Positions 1 through 8,722 of a stretch of DNA of 64,000 nucleotides are shown piece after piece. Numbering within the stretch: position 1 is the stretch's first letter; every line of letters begins with the position of its first letter. This DNA comes from Aquimarina sp. RZ0 (lineage in GTDB: Bacteria > Bacteroidota > Bacteroidia > Flavobacteriales > Flavobacteriaceae), in contig NZ_VTZU01000006.1 of NCBI RefSeq assembly GCF_008370685.1, positions 62,001 to 126,000 of the forward strand, read 5' to 3'. Position numbers and translations under genes: made by a program. The notes under the pieces were generated by a model. It ran no database searches and was not told the origin of the DNA. It saw only the letters and a list, made by a program, of their open reading frames with translations.

Positions 1-1
1 G

Positions 2-1249
2 AGTGATCTCAGGAATCGCAATCGAATAGTAGAAGTAGGTGATCGCTATGACTATAATTATGAAATCAACGCTGATGTTATTAGCGGATTCGCGCAAGCA
101 CAATTTAAATATAATAAAATTGATTTTTTCTTAGGAGCAAATGTATCGCAAACCTCTTACCAGAGAAACGGCTTGTTTGAGAACGGATATTTCCCGGGAG
201 CAGAATCTTTTGGCAAAGGTTCAAAATTAGACTTTACTAACTATGGTGCAAAAGGTGGTTTTACCTATAAAATTAATGGTCGTAACTTAATAGATATTCA
301 CGGTGCTTTTTTTACTAAAGCACCAACAATCAGGAATGCTTTTGCCAACGCGAGACAGAATAACAGAACTATAGCTCAACTATTGGGAGGAGATCAGGAG
401 AGCGAAAAAGTTCAATCTGTCGATGCCAGTTATATTCTTAGAACTCCAAAAGTAAAAGCCCGAATAACTGGTTATTATACAAAAATGGAAGATGCTACCG
501 ATATCTCGTTCTTTTTTACCCAGGCAATCTCTGGTGCAGATGCTGGATTTGTACAAGAAATATTAACTGACGTAGACAGGTTACATATAGGAGGCGAGCT
601 GGGTATAGAATATCAGATTACCCCTACCATAAAACTAAAAGGAGCAGCTGCCATAGGTCAATTTACATATGATAATAATCCAAATTTATATCTCGCAAGT
701 ACCAATGATATTTTTTTGGATGAAAGTGTTGAAGGGTTTATCGGAGTTAAAGATTTTGGGGCAGCAACATTAGAAAATTACCGCATTGCCGGAGGACCAC
801 AAAATGCTGCTCAATTAGGTTTTGAATATCGAGACCCCAATTTCTGGTGGTTTGGAACCACAGCTAATTATTTCTCTAATGCTTATATTGATATTAGCCC
901 TTTTGCCAGAACTTCTAATTTTAATCAAGATATAGATGGATTGCCGTTTAATGACTTTGATGAAAATATAGCCAGAGAATTACTAAGACAAGAACAGTTT
1001 GATGATTATATTTTAGTAAATGTCGTGGGAGGCAAATCCTGGAGAGTAAAAGATTATTTTGTTGGATTTTTTGCAACAATAAATAATGTTTTTGATAAAC
1101 AATATAGAACAGGTGGTTTTGAGCAAGCCAGAACAGGTAATTATAGATTAGCTCTAGAAGAGTTTCAAAGGGATACACCTGTTTTTGGTCCCAGGTACTT
1201 TTATGGATTCGGAGCTTCATATTATCTGAATGTATATGTAAGATTTTAA
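2..1249 (+). CDS. TonB-dependent receptor, C-terminal part (5' end outside window)
   Basis: The reading frame is open from the first bases of the window, so this is the C-terminal ~415 residues of a longer gene; the TTG at 173 is not its start. The protein has alternating aromatic/polar strands typical of an outer-membrane beta-barrel (repeated Tyr/Phe-rich segments, NNVFDKQYRTGGF near the end) and finishes with a terminal Phe (YVRF), the usual signal for barrel insertion. Such receptors import ligands across the outer membrane using TonB energy. The next gene is an exported lipoprotein 49 bp downstream, a pairing common in Bacteroidetes. The plug domain and any carboxypeptidase-like N-terminal domain lie outside the window, so the substrate cannot be inferred. 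Confidence 0.85.
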   Translation, partial: SDLRNRNRIVEVGDRYDYNYEINADVISGFAQAQFKYNKIDFFLGANVSQTSYQRNGLFENGYFPGAESFGKGSKLDFTNYGAKGGFTYKINGRNLIDIHGAFFTKAPTIRNAFANARQNNRTIAQLLGGDQESEKVQSVDASYILRTPKVKARITGYYTKMEDATDISFFFTQAISGADAGFVQEILTDVDRLHIGGELGIEYQITPTIKLKGAAAIGQFTYDNNPNLYLASTNDIFLDESVEGFIGVKDFGAATLENYRIAGGPQNAAQLGFEYRDPNFWWFGTTANYFSNAYIDISPFARTSNFNQDIDGLPFNDFDENIARELLRQEQFDDYILVNVVGGKSWRVKDYFVGFFATINNVFDKQYRTGGFEQARTGNYRLALEEFQRDTPVFGPRYFYGFGASYYLNVYVRF

Positions 1250-1298
1250 ATAAAAAATTAAAGAAATTCTTAAATAAAGAACAAAAAATAGTGTAAAA

Positions 1299-2726
1299 AT
1301 GAATTTAGTTACTACAAAAAAGATTCTTAGTATTTTGGTTTTGGTAGTATTAGTTGCTGCTTGTGTACAAGATGACGATTTTAAGACACCGCCCTTAACA
1401 AATGTAGAACCAGCGATAGATAACAATTTGATTATGGATGTTGGGGCAGTTTTGGGGCAAATTGCTCAAGCCAATGGGGAAGCCGTTATTTTTGAGGATT
1501 CTGAGAATTTTATGAAAGGATATGTAGTATCCAGTGATAGATCAGGCAATTTTTTTGAAGAATTGATAGTACAGGATAAACCAGAAAATCCAACAGCAGG
1601 GATACGAATTTTGGTAGATGTTAATCCATTATTTACCAGCTATGAATTTGGACGTAAAGTGTTTATAAGATTACAAGGGTTATCTGCAGGGGTAGAAAAT
1701 GGAGTGGCCACCTTAGGAGTTTTGGTGGGTAATGAAATTGATCAGATACCATCCTTTTCTCAGGAAGAGGTAATCAAGAGATCTGCAGAGGTAGCTACGA
1801 TTGTTCCTTTAGAAATAAATATTGAAGATTTTTCTGATGCTATTTCTAATCTATACGTAACGATTAACAATGTGCAGTTTAACAGGAATGATGTACTAGG
1901 TGATAACCCTCTTACTTTTGCCTCTGAAGCGAGTGACAATTTTGATGGAGAAAGAAAGCTCGAAAGCTGTAATACAAGAGCGACGGCTATTTTGAGCACC
2001 AGTACTTTTGCAGATTTTAAAGGGTTGCAATTACCAGCAGTACAAGGAAGTTTTGAAGGGATATTGACTAAAAACTTTTTTGGAGATACATTTAATCTGG
2101 TATTGAATGATCCTACCGGATTGGTGTTTGAGAATGATACGCGTTGTGATCCTCAAGAAATCTCTTGTGGCTTGGCAAGTATGATAGGATCTACAAATTT
2201 ATTTTCTGATAATTTTGAAACGCAAAGCATCAATTCTCCCATTTCTGGTAACGGGTGGACTAATTTTATAGAAGAAGGAACAGAAACCTGGGAAGCGTTT
2301 ACCTCGACTGGAAACAATCCGTCAATAGGGATTTCTGCCCGCGTTGCTGCATTTGGCTCTGGCGATGCTAATACTATTGCCTGGCTGATTTCTCCTGCCA
2401 TTAATCTGGATGCGCAGGATGGAGAAACATTAAGATTCCAGACCTCTAACAGCTTTGCTGATAATAGTGAATTAGATGTACTATTTTCTAAAGATTGGGA
2501 TGGAACTGAAGCAACTATTGCCACTGCTACCTGGGGAATATTTACAGATGCTACCATCGTACAGGATGCTGATTTCTTTGGAAATTGGATTGAATCCGGG
2601 AATATCGATCTATCTTGTGAAACCGGGAGCATCTATATCGCTTTTAGATATAGAGGAAATGATGCGGATACAGATGATTTTAATGGTACTTACGAGCTAG
2701 ACGAAATTAGCATTGATGCTAATTAA
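1299..2726 (+). CDS. DUF5689 / choice-of-anchor J lipoprotein
   Basis: 475 residues. The N-terminus is a lipoprotein signal with a lipobox ending in Cys22 (VLVAAC) followed by acidic residues. Residues ~40-270 resemble DUF5689, a domain often encoded after Bacteroidetes TonB receptors. Residues ~300-475 look like a jelly-roll choice-of-anchor J domain (NFETQSINSP start, ELDEISID end). It lies 49 bp after the TonB receptor in the same direction and is probably co-transcribed, suggesting a surface-exposed partner or ligand-binding protein. Domain names come from recognition of sequence style, not a search. The lipoprotein call is firm; substrate and function are unknown. Confidence 0.7.
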   Translation: MNLVTTKKILSILVLVVLVAACVQDDDFKTPPLTNVEPAIDNNLIMDVGAVLGQIAQANGEAVIFEDSENFMKGYVVSSDRSGNFFEELIVQDKPENPTAGIRILVDVNPLFTSYEFGRKVFIRLQGLSAGVENGVATLGVLVGNEIDQIPSFSQEEVIKRSAEVATIVPLEINIEDFSDAISNLYVTINNVQFNRNDVLGDNPLTFASEASDNFDGERKLESCNTRATAILSTSTFADFKGLQLPAVQGSFEGILTKNFFGDTFNLVLNDPTGLVFENDTRCDPQEISCGLASMIGSTNLFSDNFETQSINSPISGNGWTNFIEEGTETWEAFTSTGNNPSIGISARVAAFGSGDANTIAWLISPAINLDAQDGETLRFQTSNSFADNSELDVLFSKDWDGTEATIATATWGIFTDATIVQDADFFGNWIESGNIDLSCETGSIYIAFRYRGNDADTDDFNGTYELDEISIDAN

Positions 2727-2744
2727 CATGAATTTGGTTATAAA

Positions 2745-2790
2745 AAAGCAGAATTCTTAGTTTAAAAAAACTAATTCAGCTTTTCTTTTT
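2745..2790. terminator. Possible convergent terminator
   Basis: An imperfect inverted repeat (arms around AATTCTTAGTTT and AAACTAATTC) followed by a T-rich run lies between the convergent ends of the DUF5689 gene and the response-regulator gene. It could stop transcription from either side. The stem is A/T-rich and imperfect, so confidence is modest. Confidence 0.4.
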
Positions 2791-3197
2791 TAAGCCATAC
2801 TAAAAATTGATTCCAGTTCCGTAATTGTAATTGGCTTAATTAAGTAATCTGTAACCGTACTAATACTTTTGGCTTTTTTGATATCAAGAGGATTGATAGA
2901 AGAGCTTACAATATAGAGTGTGATTATTTTTCCGAATCTATTTTTGATCCTTGTGAATTGGGCTAAAAACTCCCATCCATCCATTACCGGCATATTGAGA
3001 TCTAAAAAAATGATATCGGGGATACTTTCTTGATTCATATTGGTCAAAATGGCTTCAAAAAAATTCAATGCATTCTTTCCATTCTCAAAAACCAATAAAT
3101 TTTTGCAAAGCTGTTTTGCTTCAATAATTCTTTTGACTAGATTTACGTATACGCTATCATCATCAATAATACACGCTACTCCTATTTTATCGCCCAT
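2790..3197 (-). CDS. CheY-like single-domain response regulator
   Basis: 135 residues forming one receiver domain with no output domain. The acidic cluster DDD (12-14), the phospho-acceptor Asp66 in FLDLNMPVMDGW, the Ser cluster near 98-100 and Lys121 in LIKP are all present, so phosphorylation should be possible. It lies 22 bp downstream of the PAS histidine kinase gene, its likely phosphodonor, at the end of a three-gene minus-strand operon. With no DNA-binding domain, it probably acts by protein-protein contact or in a phosphorelay. Confidence 0.9.
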   Translation of the reverse strand: MGDKIGVACIIDDDSVYVNLVKRIIEAKQLCKNLLVFENGKNALNFFEAILTNMNQESIPDIIFLDLNMPVMDGWEFLAQFTRIKNRFGKIITLYIVSSSINPLDIKKAKSISTVTDYLIKPITITELESIFSMA

Positions 3198-3219
3198 AAT
3201 ATAAGTAATTGTATGTTTT

Positions 3220-4671
3220 TCAAAATTCTATAATAAAAGTTGTCCCCTCATCTACCACGCTTTCTACTTTAATCGTTCCATCCATGGATTCTACCTGGTT
3301 TTTAGTCAAAAACAAGCCAATCCCTACTGCATCTTCATTGTAATGAAATGTTTTATACATCCCAAATATTTTATCCTTAAATAATCTCATATCGATACCT
3401 CGTCCATTATCCGATATTTTCAGATACTTCTTTTTCCCCTCAATGTATGTTTTTATATTAATAATGGGATCTCTATCCGGATGTTTATACTTGATAGCAT
3501 TGGTAATTAGGTTTAACAATATACTTTCCATATAGGCCGGAATATATTTAATCTCCTTCAGTTCACTAAAATCTGAATCTACAAGAGCGTGACTATTATT
3601 AATCATATGACTAATACCATCAACTACCAATTTTAATGCATCTTTGAACTTAACAGAAACTCTTTCTTGTTTATTATTGGTTTGTATGGTTACGATCTCA
3701 TTTAAATGTTCTATAGTTGTATTGAGATTAGAAGAAATGGTCTTTACTTCTTTTATTAATTCTTCTTTTTCCTTAGGTTCATCTATATCTTCTATCAGCT
3801 GTACTAAGAGGGATAGGTTACTTGTATGAGATCTAAGATTATGAGATACTATATGTGCAAAATTAAATAGCCTGGAGTTCTGCCCTGCTATGATATCTAC
3901 GGATTTCTGTAATTTAATTTCTTTTCTTTTTATATCATCAATATCTTGAAACACACCGCGAATTCCTATAATTTCTTTACTTTCATTATACATTGGTTTT
4001 CCGATCGCACGTGCCCAAAATTCTCTTTTTGTAGAAGTCATCATTTTGATCTCTGTATTGAATGGAGTTCCTGCCATAGCACACTTAAAAAAACAATCTG
4101 CAGCCAATTGTCTGCAATCCTCTGTGTAATAATTCGCAGAATCTTTTAAGGAAGGAATATAATCATCCGGATATTCTAATATTCTATAGGTTTCAAAATC
4201 CCAATAACTTTCCTTTTTCTGAAAATCTACATACCAGCTTCCTGTAGCTGTCATCTGAGCTGTTTCTTTATAATAGAAATTGTCTTTTTTGATAGTTTGA
4301 TCAGGTTCTAATTTTATCTCAAAAAAAAAGACAATACTTACTTCGGATTTTATATTTACGGGTAATTCATTATTAGTAGCACATCTAAACAATTGATAAT
4401 TACCCTGATGGTTACGTATTTTGATATGTTGTTTAAAATTTACCTGATTATTTTTATAATTCAGAAAATTATCCCTAAAAACCTCAACATCCTCTTTGTG
4501 CAATAGGTTTTCTAAAAAAAAATCTAAATCAGATTGGATATCTTTTTTAGAATATCCAAGGATTTCATAAAACCTATCAGACCAGATTTCTCTATAAGGA
4601 TCTCCACGTAACTCCCAATACCCCGTATTGAATTCTTGCATTACTTTATTAAAAAGTTCATTTTGAAGCAT
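3220..4671 (-). CDS. PAS-domain sensor histidine kinase
   Basis: 483 residues without clear membrane segments, so likely cytoplasmic. Two PAS-like folds occupy about residues 10-120 and 140-250 (GYWELRGD..., SWYVDFQKK..., then a PAC-like IGIRGVFQDIDD). The dimerisation/H-box has His277 in SHNLRSHTSNL. The ATPase domain shows N-box NLITNAIKYKH, G1 box ISDNGRGID and G2 box GIGLFL. The family autophosphorylates on His and passes phosphate to a receiver, most likely the CheY-like protein encoded immediately downstream. The signal is unknown. The start is 43 bp after the DUF2721 gene. Confidence 0.9.
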   Translation of the reverse strand: MLQNELFNKVMQEFNTGYWELRGDPYREIWSDRFYEILGYSKKDIQSDLDFFLENLLHKEDVEVFRDNFLNYKNNQVNFKQHIKIRNHQGNYQLFRCATNNELPVNIKSEVSIVFFFEIKLEPDQTIKKDNFYYKETAQMTATGSWYVDFQKKESYWDFETYRILEYPDDYIPSLKDSANYYTEDCRQLAADCFFKCAMAGTPFNTEIKMMTSTKREFWARAIGKPMYNESKEIIGIRGVFQDIDDIKRKEIKLQKSVDIIAGQNSRLFNFAHIVSHNLRSHTSNLSLLVQLIEDIDEPKEKEELIKEVKTISSNLNTTIEHLNEIVTIQTNNKQERVSVKFKDALKLVVDGISHMINNSHALVDSDFSELKEIKYIPAYMESILLNLITNAIKYKHPDRDPIINIKTYIEGKKKYLKISDNGRGIDMRLFKDKIFGMYKTFHYNEDAVGIGLFLTKNQVESMDGTIKVESVVDEGTTFIIEF

Positions 4672-4714
4672 TAAGAAGTAATTAAAAATAATCCGTCTAA
4701 CAATATAAGGATTT

Positions 4715-5110
4715 CTAATTATTTTCTTCTATTCTGTCTAATCTAATCCCTAATGCTTTAGTAGAAATCTGTACTTCTATTAATGATAAGACCAATGAAA
4801 CCATAAGAGAAAACAAGCTTATACCAAATAGTAGATTTGCCAAATCTTCTTGTTCAATATATAATAAGAACATCGTGATTACACTGGTAAGAAAACTTAC
4901 AATCGCAATTGCCTGCATATTTCTTATAAGCCAAAGTCGTTTTCTAAGGTTTTTGATTTGTAACACAGTATTTTTTGATGGAGAAGAAAGATATTCTTTA
5001 TGTAACTGACGTATTAATGCCGCAATAGCAAGATATCTGGCATTGTATGCCAACATCGTAAGGGATATTGCTGGAAAAAGTAATGCTGGAATACTCATCG
5101 TTAAGATCAT
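4715..5110 (-). CDS. DUF2721 family membrane protein
   Basis: 131 residues with a hydrophobic N-terminus (about 5-25), a short charged stretch with a basic KNLRKRLWLIRN segment, then two hydrophobic helices (about 67-85 and 92-112). This arrangement and the N-terminal SIPALLFPAISLTMLAYNARY match the DUF2721 family of small inner-membrane proteins of unknown function. It is the first gene of the minus-strand unit that continues into the PAS kinase, 43 bp away. It could provide a membrane input to that kinase, but this is only suggested by position. Confidence 0.7.
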   Translation of the reverse strand: MILTMSIPALLFPAISLTMLAYNARYLAIAALIRQLHKEYLSSPSKNTVLQIKNLRKRLWLIRNMQAIAIVSFLTSVITMFLLYIEQEDLANLLFGISLFSLMVSLVLSLIEVQISTKALGIRLDRIEENN

Positions 5111-5135
5111 CGTATATCTTTTTTTAGTTACTAAT

Positions 5136-5179
5136 TTACTCGATAATCGAGATTTAAATGTCTCGGAGGTAGTTTACTT
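5136..5179 (-). repeat. Multi-hairpin dispersed repeat, short form, copy A
   Basis: A 44-bp copy on the minus strand of the element ending in the perfect palindrome CTCGATTATCGAG. It keeps the AGTAAACTACCTC start and the CATTTAAATCTCG end but lacks the ~55-bp middle of the long form seen near 8.6, 33.0 and 44.7 kb. It lies just upstream of the DUF2721 gene. Confidence 0.75.
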
Positions 5180-5721
5180 TAAAACTGATAGTATGCTTAG
5201 TTTTCTCAAATAAATAATTCTACTTGATTTTATATTCATAGGCTATTTAAACTTAGAACTCATCTTTACTTTTTATTCTTAACCGAAAATGAGATGAAAC
5301 TTGAACAGATAAGGTACTTTTTGTAGTCTACAGTAGCACTACAGACGAAAAAGGTAACGAAATATGGACGAATTTCAGCTATTTTTTAGGAAATAGAAAA
5401 AGTCAAGATAAGTTCTTAGTGTATGATCCTATTTTGCAACTTCTGAGCGATATTTTATGCCTTTTCTGGTTTCATAAAAAATACTTTTTTTCATTGTATG
5501 AAGTATTTCGTAAAAGAATGCCTAATATTCTCTTTGAAGTATAGCCTTACTTACTTGTAAAAAGTAAGTTTAAAAGATAGTAGTATAAATAATTTGGGGG
5601 TTTCTATATAAAAAATAAGGTTTTTACATACTAAAAGTAGGGTTTTTACTTTATTAGCTGTTTATCTAAATAGTTAATATAATTAACACAATAATCACTT
5701 ATTTTATTAATTAAAATTGTA
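5180..5721. other. Intergenic region, A/T-rich, no gene seen
   Basis: About 540 bp between the divergent DUF2721 and metalloprotease genes. No open frame with protein-like content was found. A small inverted repeat (GTAGT...ACTAC) lies near 5320-5345. The region presumably holds the metalloprotease promoter, but no clear -7 element was picked out. Confidence 0.5.
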
Positions 5722-6627
5722 ATGAAAGTTTTAAAAAAAAAATCAGAAACAAACATTGTTCATAGTCTAAAGATCATTGTATTTATCGTTTCTATGGGGT
5801 TACTATTTTCTTGCGAGACTGAAGAGTTCTCTCAACAAGAAGAAATTCCTCTATCAGGTTTAACCAAGCAAGAACAAATAGATGTTGCAAAATTAGGGTT
5901 TAGACCTGGTGAAACAGAAAAAATAAAAGTTAAAGGCGCTGATGGTGTTACAAAAGATTACTACTTATATTCTGATATGAAGGTTCCTGTATCAGCATTA
6001 AAAGATTTAATTGCGTATGCTGACGAATCTTTATCAAAAGACGAAAGTTTTAAATTAACAAGAACATACAATACTGCTGCAGGAAATCGTAGGTATAACG
6101 TTGTTTTTGTTGGTTTTGAACCAGGTTTCCAGAGACAGGCAGCTGGGGATATGATATGGTTGTTCAACAATGTTTTACGTACCACAATAAGATTAGATAT
6201 CAAATTCGTGAATAACCAACAACAATTAGAAAACACACCAAGAGATATTTATATAGACATCAGAAACCTTGGAGGGGACATCTTTGCAATTAGTGATGTA
6301 CCTTTTAGGTCAAAACCTGGTGAACGTATCTCAATTAATAGAAAAAAGATGAATAAAATGTCTACAAGGGCAAACCTTCGAGAAGTACTGATGCACGAAA
6401 TATTACACACTTTTGGGATGAACCATAGTGATTGGAGAACAAATAGAAGTTGCGGTGTAAATATAGCCGATCCGTCTATTGAAACTATTGGAGCTGTTCC
6501 AATTGGTGGTGCTAATGCATCTGGAAATAATTTAGATTCTATCATGCTCGCCTGTGGAGAATTAGTGGGACGTGGATTTATGCCTGATGATATTGCATCA
6601 ATGCGAGGTGTATACGGGTTCAAATAA
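5722..6627 (+). CDS. M57-type zinc metalloprotease lipoprotein
   Basis: 301 residues. A lipobox ends at Cys31 (GLLFSC) after an N-terminal hydrophobic segment. The zincin motif HEILHTFGMNHSD (H225, E226, H229, H235, D237) fits the HExxHxxGxxHxD pattern of metzincin-like peptidases. The overall layout (a GLTKQEQIDVAKLGF stretch ahead of the catalytic domain) resembles the Bacteroidetes proteins annotated as M57 family metalloproteases. It is probably anchored to a membrane and degrades extracytoplasmic protein. The gene stands alone with a 600-bp upstream region and a strong terminator downstream. Confidence 0.8.
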   Translation: MKVLKKKSETNIVHSLKIIVFIVSMGLLFSCETEEFSQQEEIPLSGLTKQEQIDVAKLGFRPGETEKIKVKGADGVTKDYYLYSDMKVPVSALKDLIAYADESLSKDESFKLTRTYNTAAGNRRYNVVFVGFEPGFQRQAAGDMIWLFNNVLRTTIRLDIKFVNNQQQLENTPRDIYIDIRNLGGDIFAISDVPFRSKPGERISINRKKMNKMSTRANLREVLMHEILHTFGMNHSDWRTNRSCGVNIADPSIETIGAVPIGGANASGNNLDSIMLACGELVGRGFMPDDIASMRGVYGFK

Positions 6628-6750
6628 TAGTATACTATAATTTACCTCTTATCGGTTTATATAGCAATACAATTATACAAGTACGGAGGTTTTGAAGTTT
6701 TTTTTAAAATTACTTTGGTATATCGTACCTTCGTCAGATTACATTCTTTG

Positions 6751-6786
6751 AAAACGGGAATTCTAAAATAGAATTCCCGTTTTTAT
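6751..6786 (+). terminator. Rho-independent terminator
   Basis: A near-perfect stem (AACGGGAATTCTA / TAGAATTCCCGTT) with a three-base loop followed by a T run and preceded by an A run. It lies between convergent genes (metalloprotease and AraC-type regulator) and is likely bidirectional. Confidence 0.85.
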
Positions 6787-6823
6787 TATTATACATATCT
6801 CCTAGTACTTTATCCTACAGAAT

Positions 6824-8515
6824 TTAGCCACGTTTTTTATGAGTATCTCTATATTCTTTTGGTGATATTCCTGTATGTTTTTTAAAAGCGCTATAAAAAG
6901 TAGATCTGGAATTAAATCCGGATTCCAAAGCAATATCCACAATTGTATAATTGATAAACTTAGGATCTTCAAGCTTAGATTTGGCATCCTCTATACGATA
7001 CCCGTTTACATATTCTGAAAAATTGCTATTGCTTAATTTATTGACCAATTGAGATAAATAATTACTACTAATATTTAGCATTTTAGCGATACTATCCAGT
7101 CCTACATTAGAATCTCTATATATTTTTGCTTCTTTCATTAAAAAATGAAGTTCTCTAAAATAAATATTGTCATTCGTGATGTTAGTCGGATTTTTACTGG
7201 TGATCTGAGCAAGTTTTTTTGAGGTAAGCTTGGCTATTAATTGAAATAACAGGATGTGGTTTTCATCAAAAAAACCTTCTTGCGAATGTTCAGAGTCTAA
7301 TACGCCTATAATTCTATCGTCTATTTTGATAGGAACCGCCAGTTCTGATCTCCTGCTAATATCATCAACTATATATCTAGGATCATAGGTAACGTTATAA
7401 ATGCATTCATATACTCCAGATTGTGCTACCTGTCCCACGATCCCTTGCCCCAAGGGAATCTCAATAGGACTCAGGACTTTTCGCTCTCCTTGATTTTTGT
7501 TACCATAGGCAGCTTTTTGTACAAGTACTCTCTTTGAAGGGTCTAAGATATAGATAATACAGTCTTCTAATTGTAGATACGAGATGCAATTCTCTACAAT
7601 ATCCCATACTACATCTTCTAACTTATTTTTATCAAATAACGATGTAGAAAAATAACTTAATATACCTGTAATCTGTGATGGCTTATCATAATGAATTAAT
7701 TCTAATTCTTTATCAGAAAACATATGATTTAGCCCAGACATCCTAAAACTCTCAATGGCCTTCTGCACTTCTTCTGCTTCTGTTTTGTTTTCTTCGGATA
7801 CAGTATCAATATGTCTTGTACCAAAAAATAAAAATGTATAATAAAAAACTATGTACAAAATCCAGTAAGGGTAATAAGGAAAATGCCCGCTGATATCTTC
7901 TCGAATAAAAAACAATATAATAGTTAATAACCAAAGGATATTAAATGTAATAAATATCCCAACGATAGTTTTTATCCATTTTGTTTTTTTCTTTACCTGC
8001 TTAAAAGATAATCTGCCTAGTGCATTTTCATATCTAAGAATTATTAAAAGATTCCAGATACTAATAATAATACTAAATGCTAAGGCAGAATTTTCATCAA
8101 CTTCTGTATGGATTATAGTAAATATTTTTTTTGATATCCATGCATAATCCAGAAATATGTTGACCTTAAGCAATGTATACAACGTAAAAAATGATATAAA
8201 TGGTAAAAAAAGATACACGCTATTCTTTTGATATATTTCCTCTTTTTTAAGGTAGTAACAAATAAATGCTGTAAAATATACTGGAGATAGATACTGAAAT
8301 GGAAGAAAAAACATAAGAATCCAGGGATGAAATTTATGAATACCAAAATCCATCAATAATACTTGAATAATAATCAGGTTTGATGTAATAAAAAATCCAT
8401 AAAAATATCTATATGTCTTATCCTTTTTCCATTTTTTGACAAGTTTCCATACACTGAGAATCACAAGGATCAGACAGGCAAAAAATATTCCTATATTATA
8501 TGGGTTTATCTTCAT
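6824..8515 (-). CDS. Membrane-anchored GAF-AraC family transcriptional regulator
   Basis: 563 residues. About the first 240 residues contain six or seven hydrophobic helices. A GAF-like domain follows (about 280-425, with EIPLGQGIVGQVAQSG and AVPIKIDDRIIGVLDSEHS). The C-terminal ~100 residues are an AraC/XylS helix-turn-helix domain (IVDIALESGFNSRSTFYSAF, then HTGISPKEYR). A DNA-binding domain on a multi-pass membrane protein is a known Bacteroidetes design. Ligand and targets are unknown. It is separated from the upstream BNR-repeat gene by a hairpin repeat. Confidence 0.85.
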   Translation of the reverse strand: MKINPYNIGIFFACLILVILSVWKLVKKWKKDKTYRYFYGFFITSNLIIIQVLLMDFGIHKFHPWILMFFLPFQYLSPVYFTAFICYYLKKEEIYQKNSVYLFLPFISFFTLYTLLKVNIFLDYAWISKKIFTIIHTEVDENSALAFSIIISIWNLLIILRYENALGRLSFKQVKKKTKWIKTIVGIFITFNILWLLTIILFFIREDISGHFPYYPYWILYIVFYYTFLFFGTRHIDTVSEENKTEAEEVQKAIESFRMSGLNHMFSDKELELIHYDKPSQITGILSYFSTSLFDKNKLEDVVWDIVENCISYLQLEDCIIYILDPSKRVLVQKAAYGNKNQGERKVLSPIEIPLGQGIVGQVAQSGVYECIYNVTYDPRYIVDDISRRSELAVPIKIDDRIIGVLDSEHSQEGFFDENHILLFQLIAKLTSKKLAQITSKNPTNITNDNIYFRELHFLMKEAKIYRDSNVGLDSIAKMLNISSNYLSQLVNKLSNSNFSEYVNGYRIEDAKSKLEDPKFINYTIVDIALESGFNSRSTFYSAFKKHTGISPKEYRDTHKKRG

Positions 8516-8591
8516 GGTTGGTTGTAATAAAAGCTATATAAAGTAAAAAATATTAATTGGTTTCTATATCATCTTTTCCCAGATCTACAAA

Positions 8592-8689
8592 AGTAAGCTA
8601 CTTCAGGGCAAGCCACGAGGCATTTATTCAAAAAAAAATAGACTGCGAGGAAAGCCTCAGAGCATTATAAATCTCGATTATCGAGTAAA
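8592..8689 (+). repeat. Multi-hairpin dispersed repeat, long form, copy B
   Basis: A 98-bp element starting AGTAAGCTACTTC and ending CTCGATTATCGAGTAAA. Three potential hairpins are visible: a degenerate first one around GGGCAAGCC, CGAGGaaaGCCTC, and the palindrome CTCGATTATCGAG. It closely matches the copies near 33.0 and 44.7 kb. It sits between two minus-strand genes. Confidence 0.8.
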
Positions 8690-8722
8690 CCTCTAAAATG
8701 TACTAAAAACTGATGTATGTTT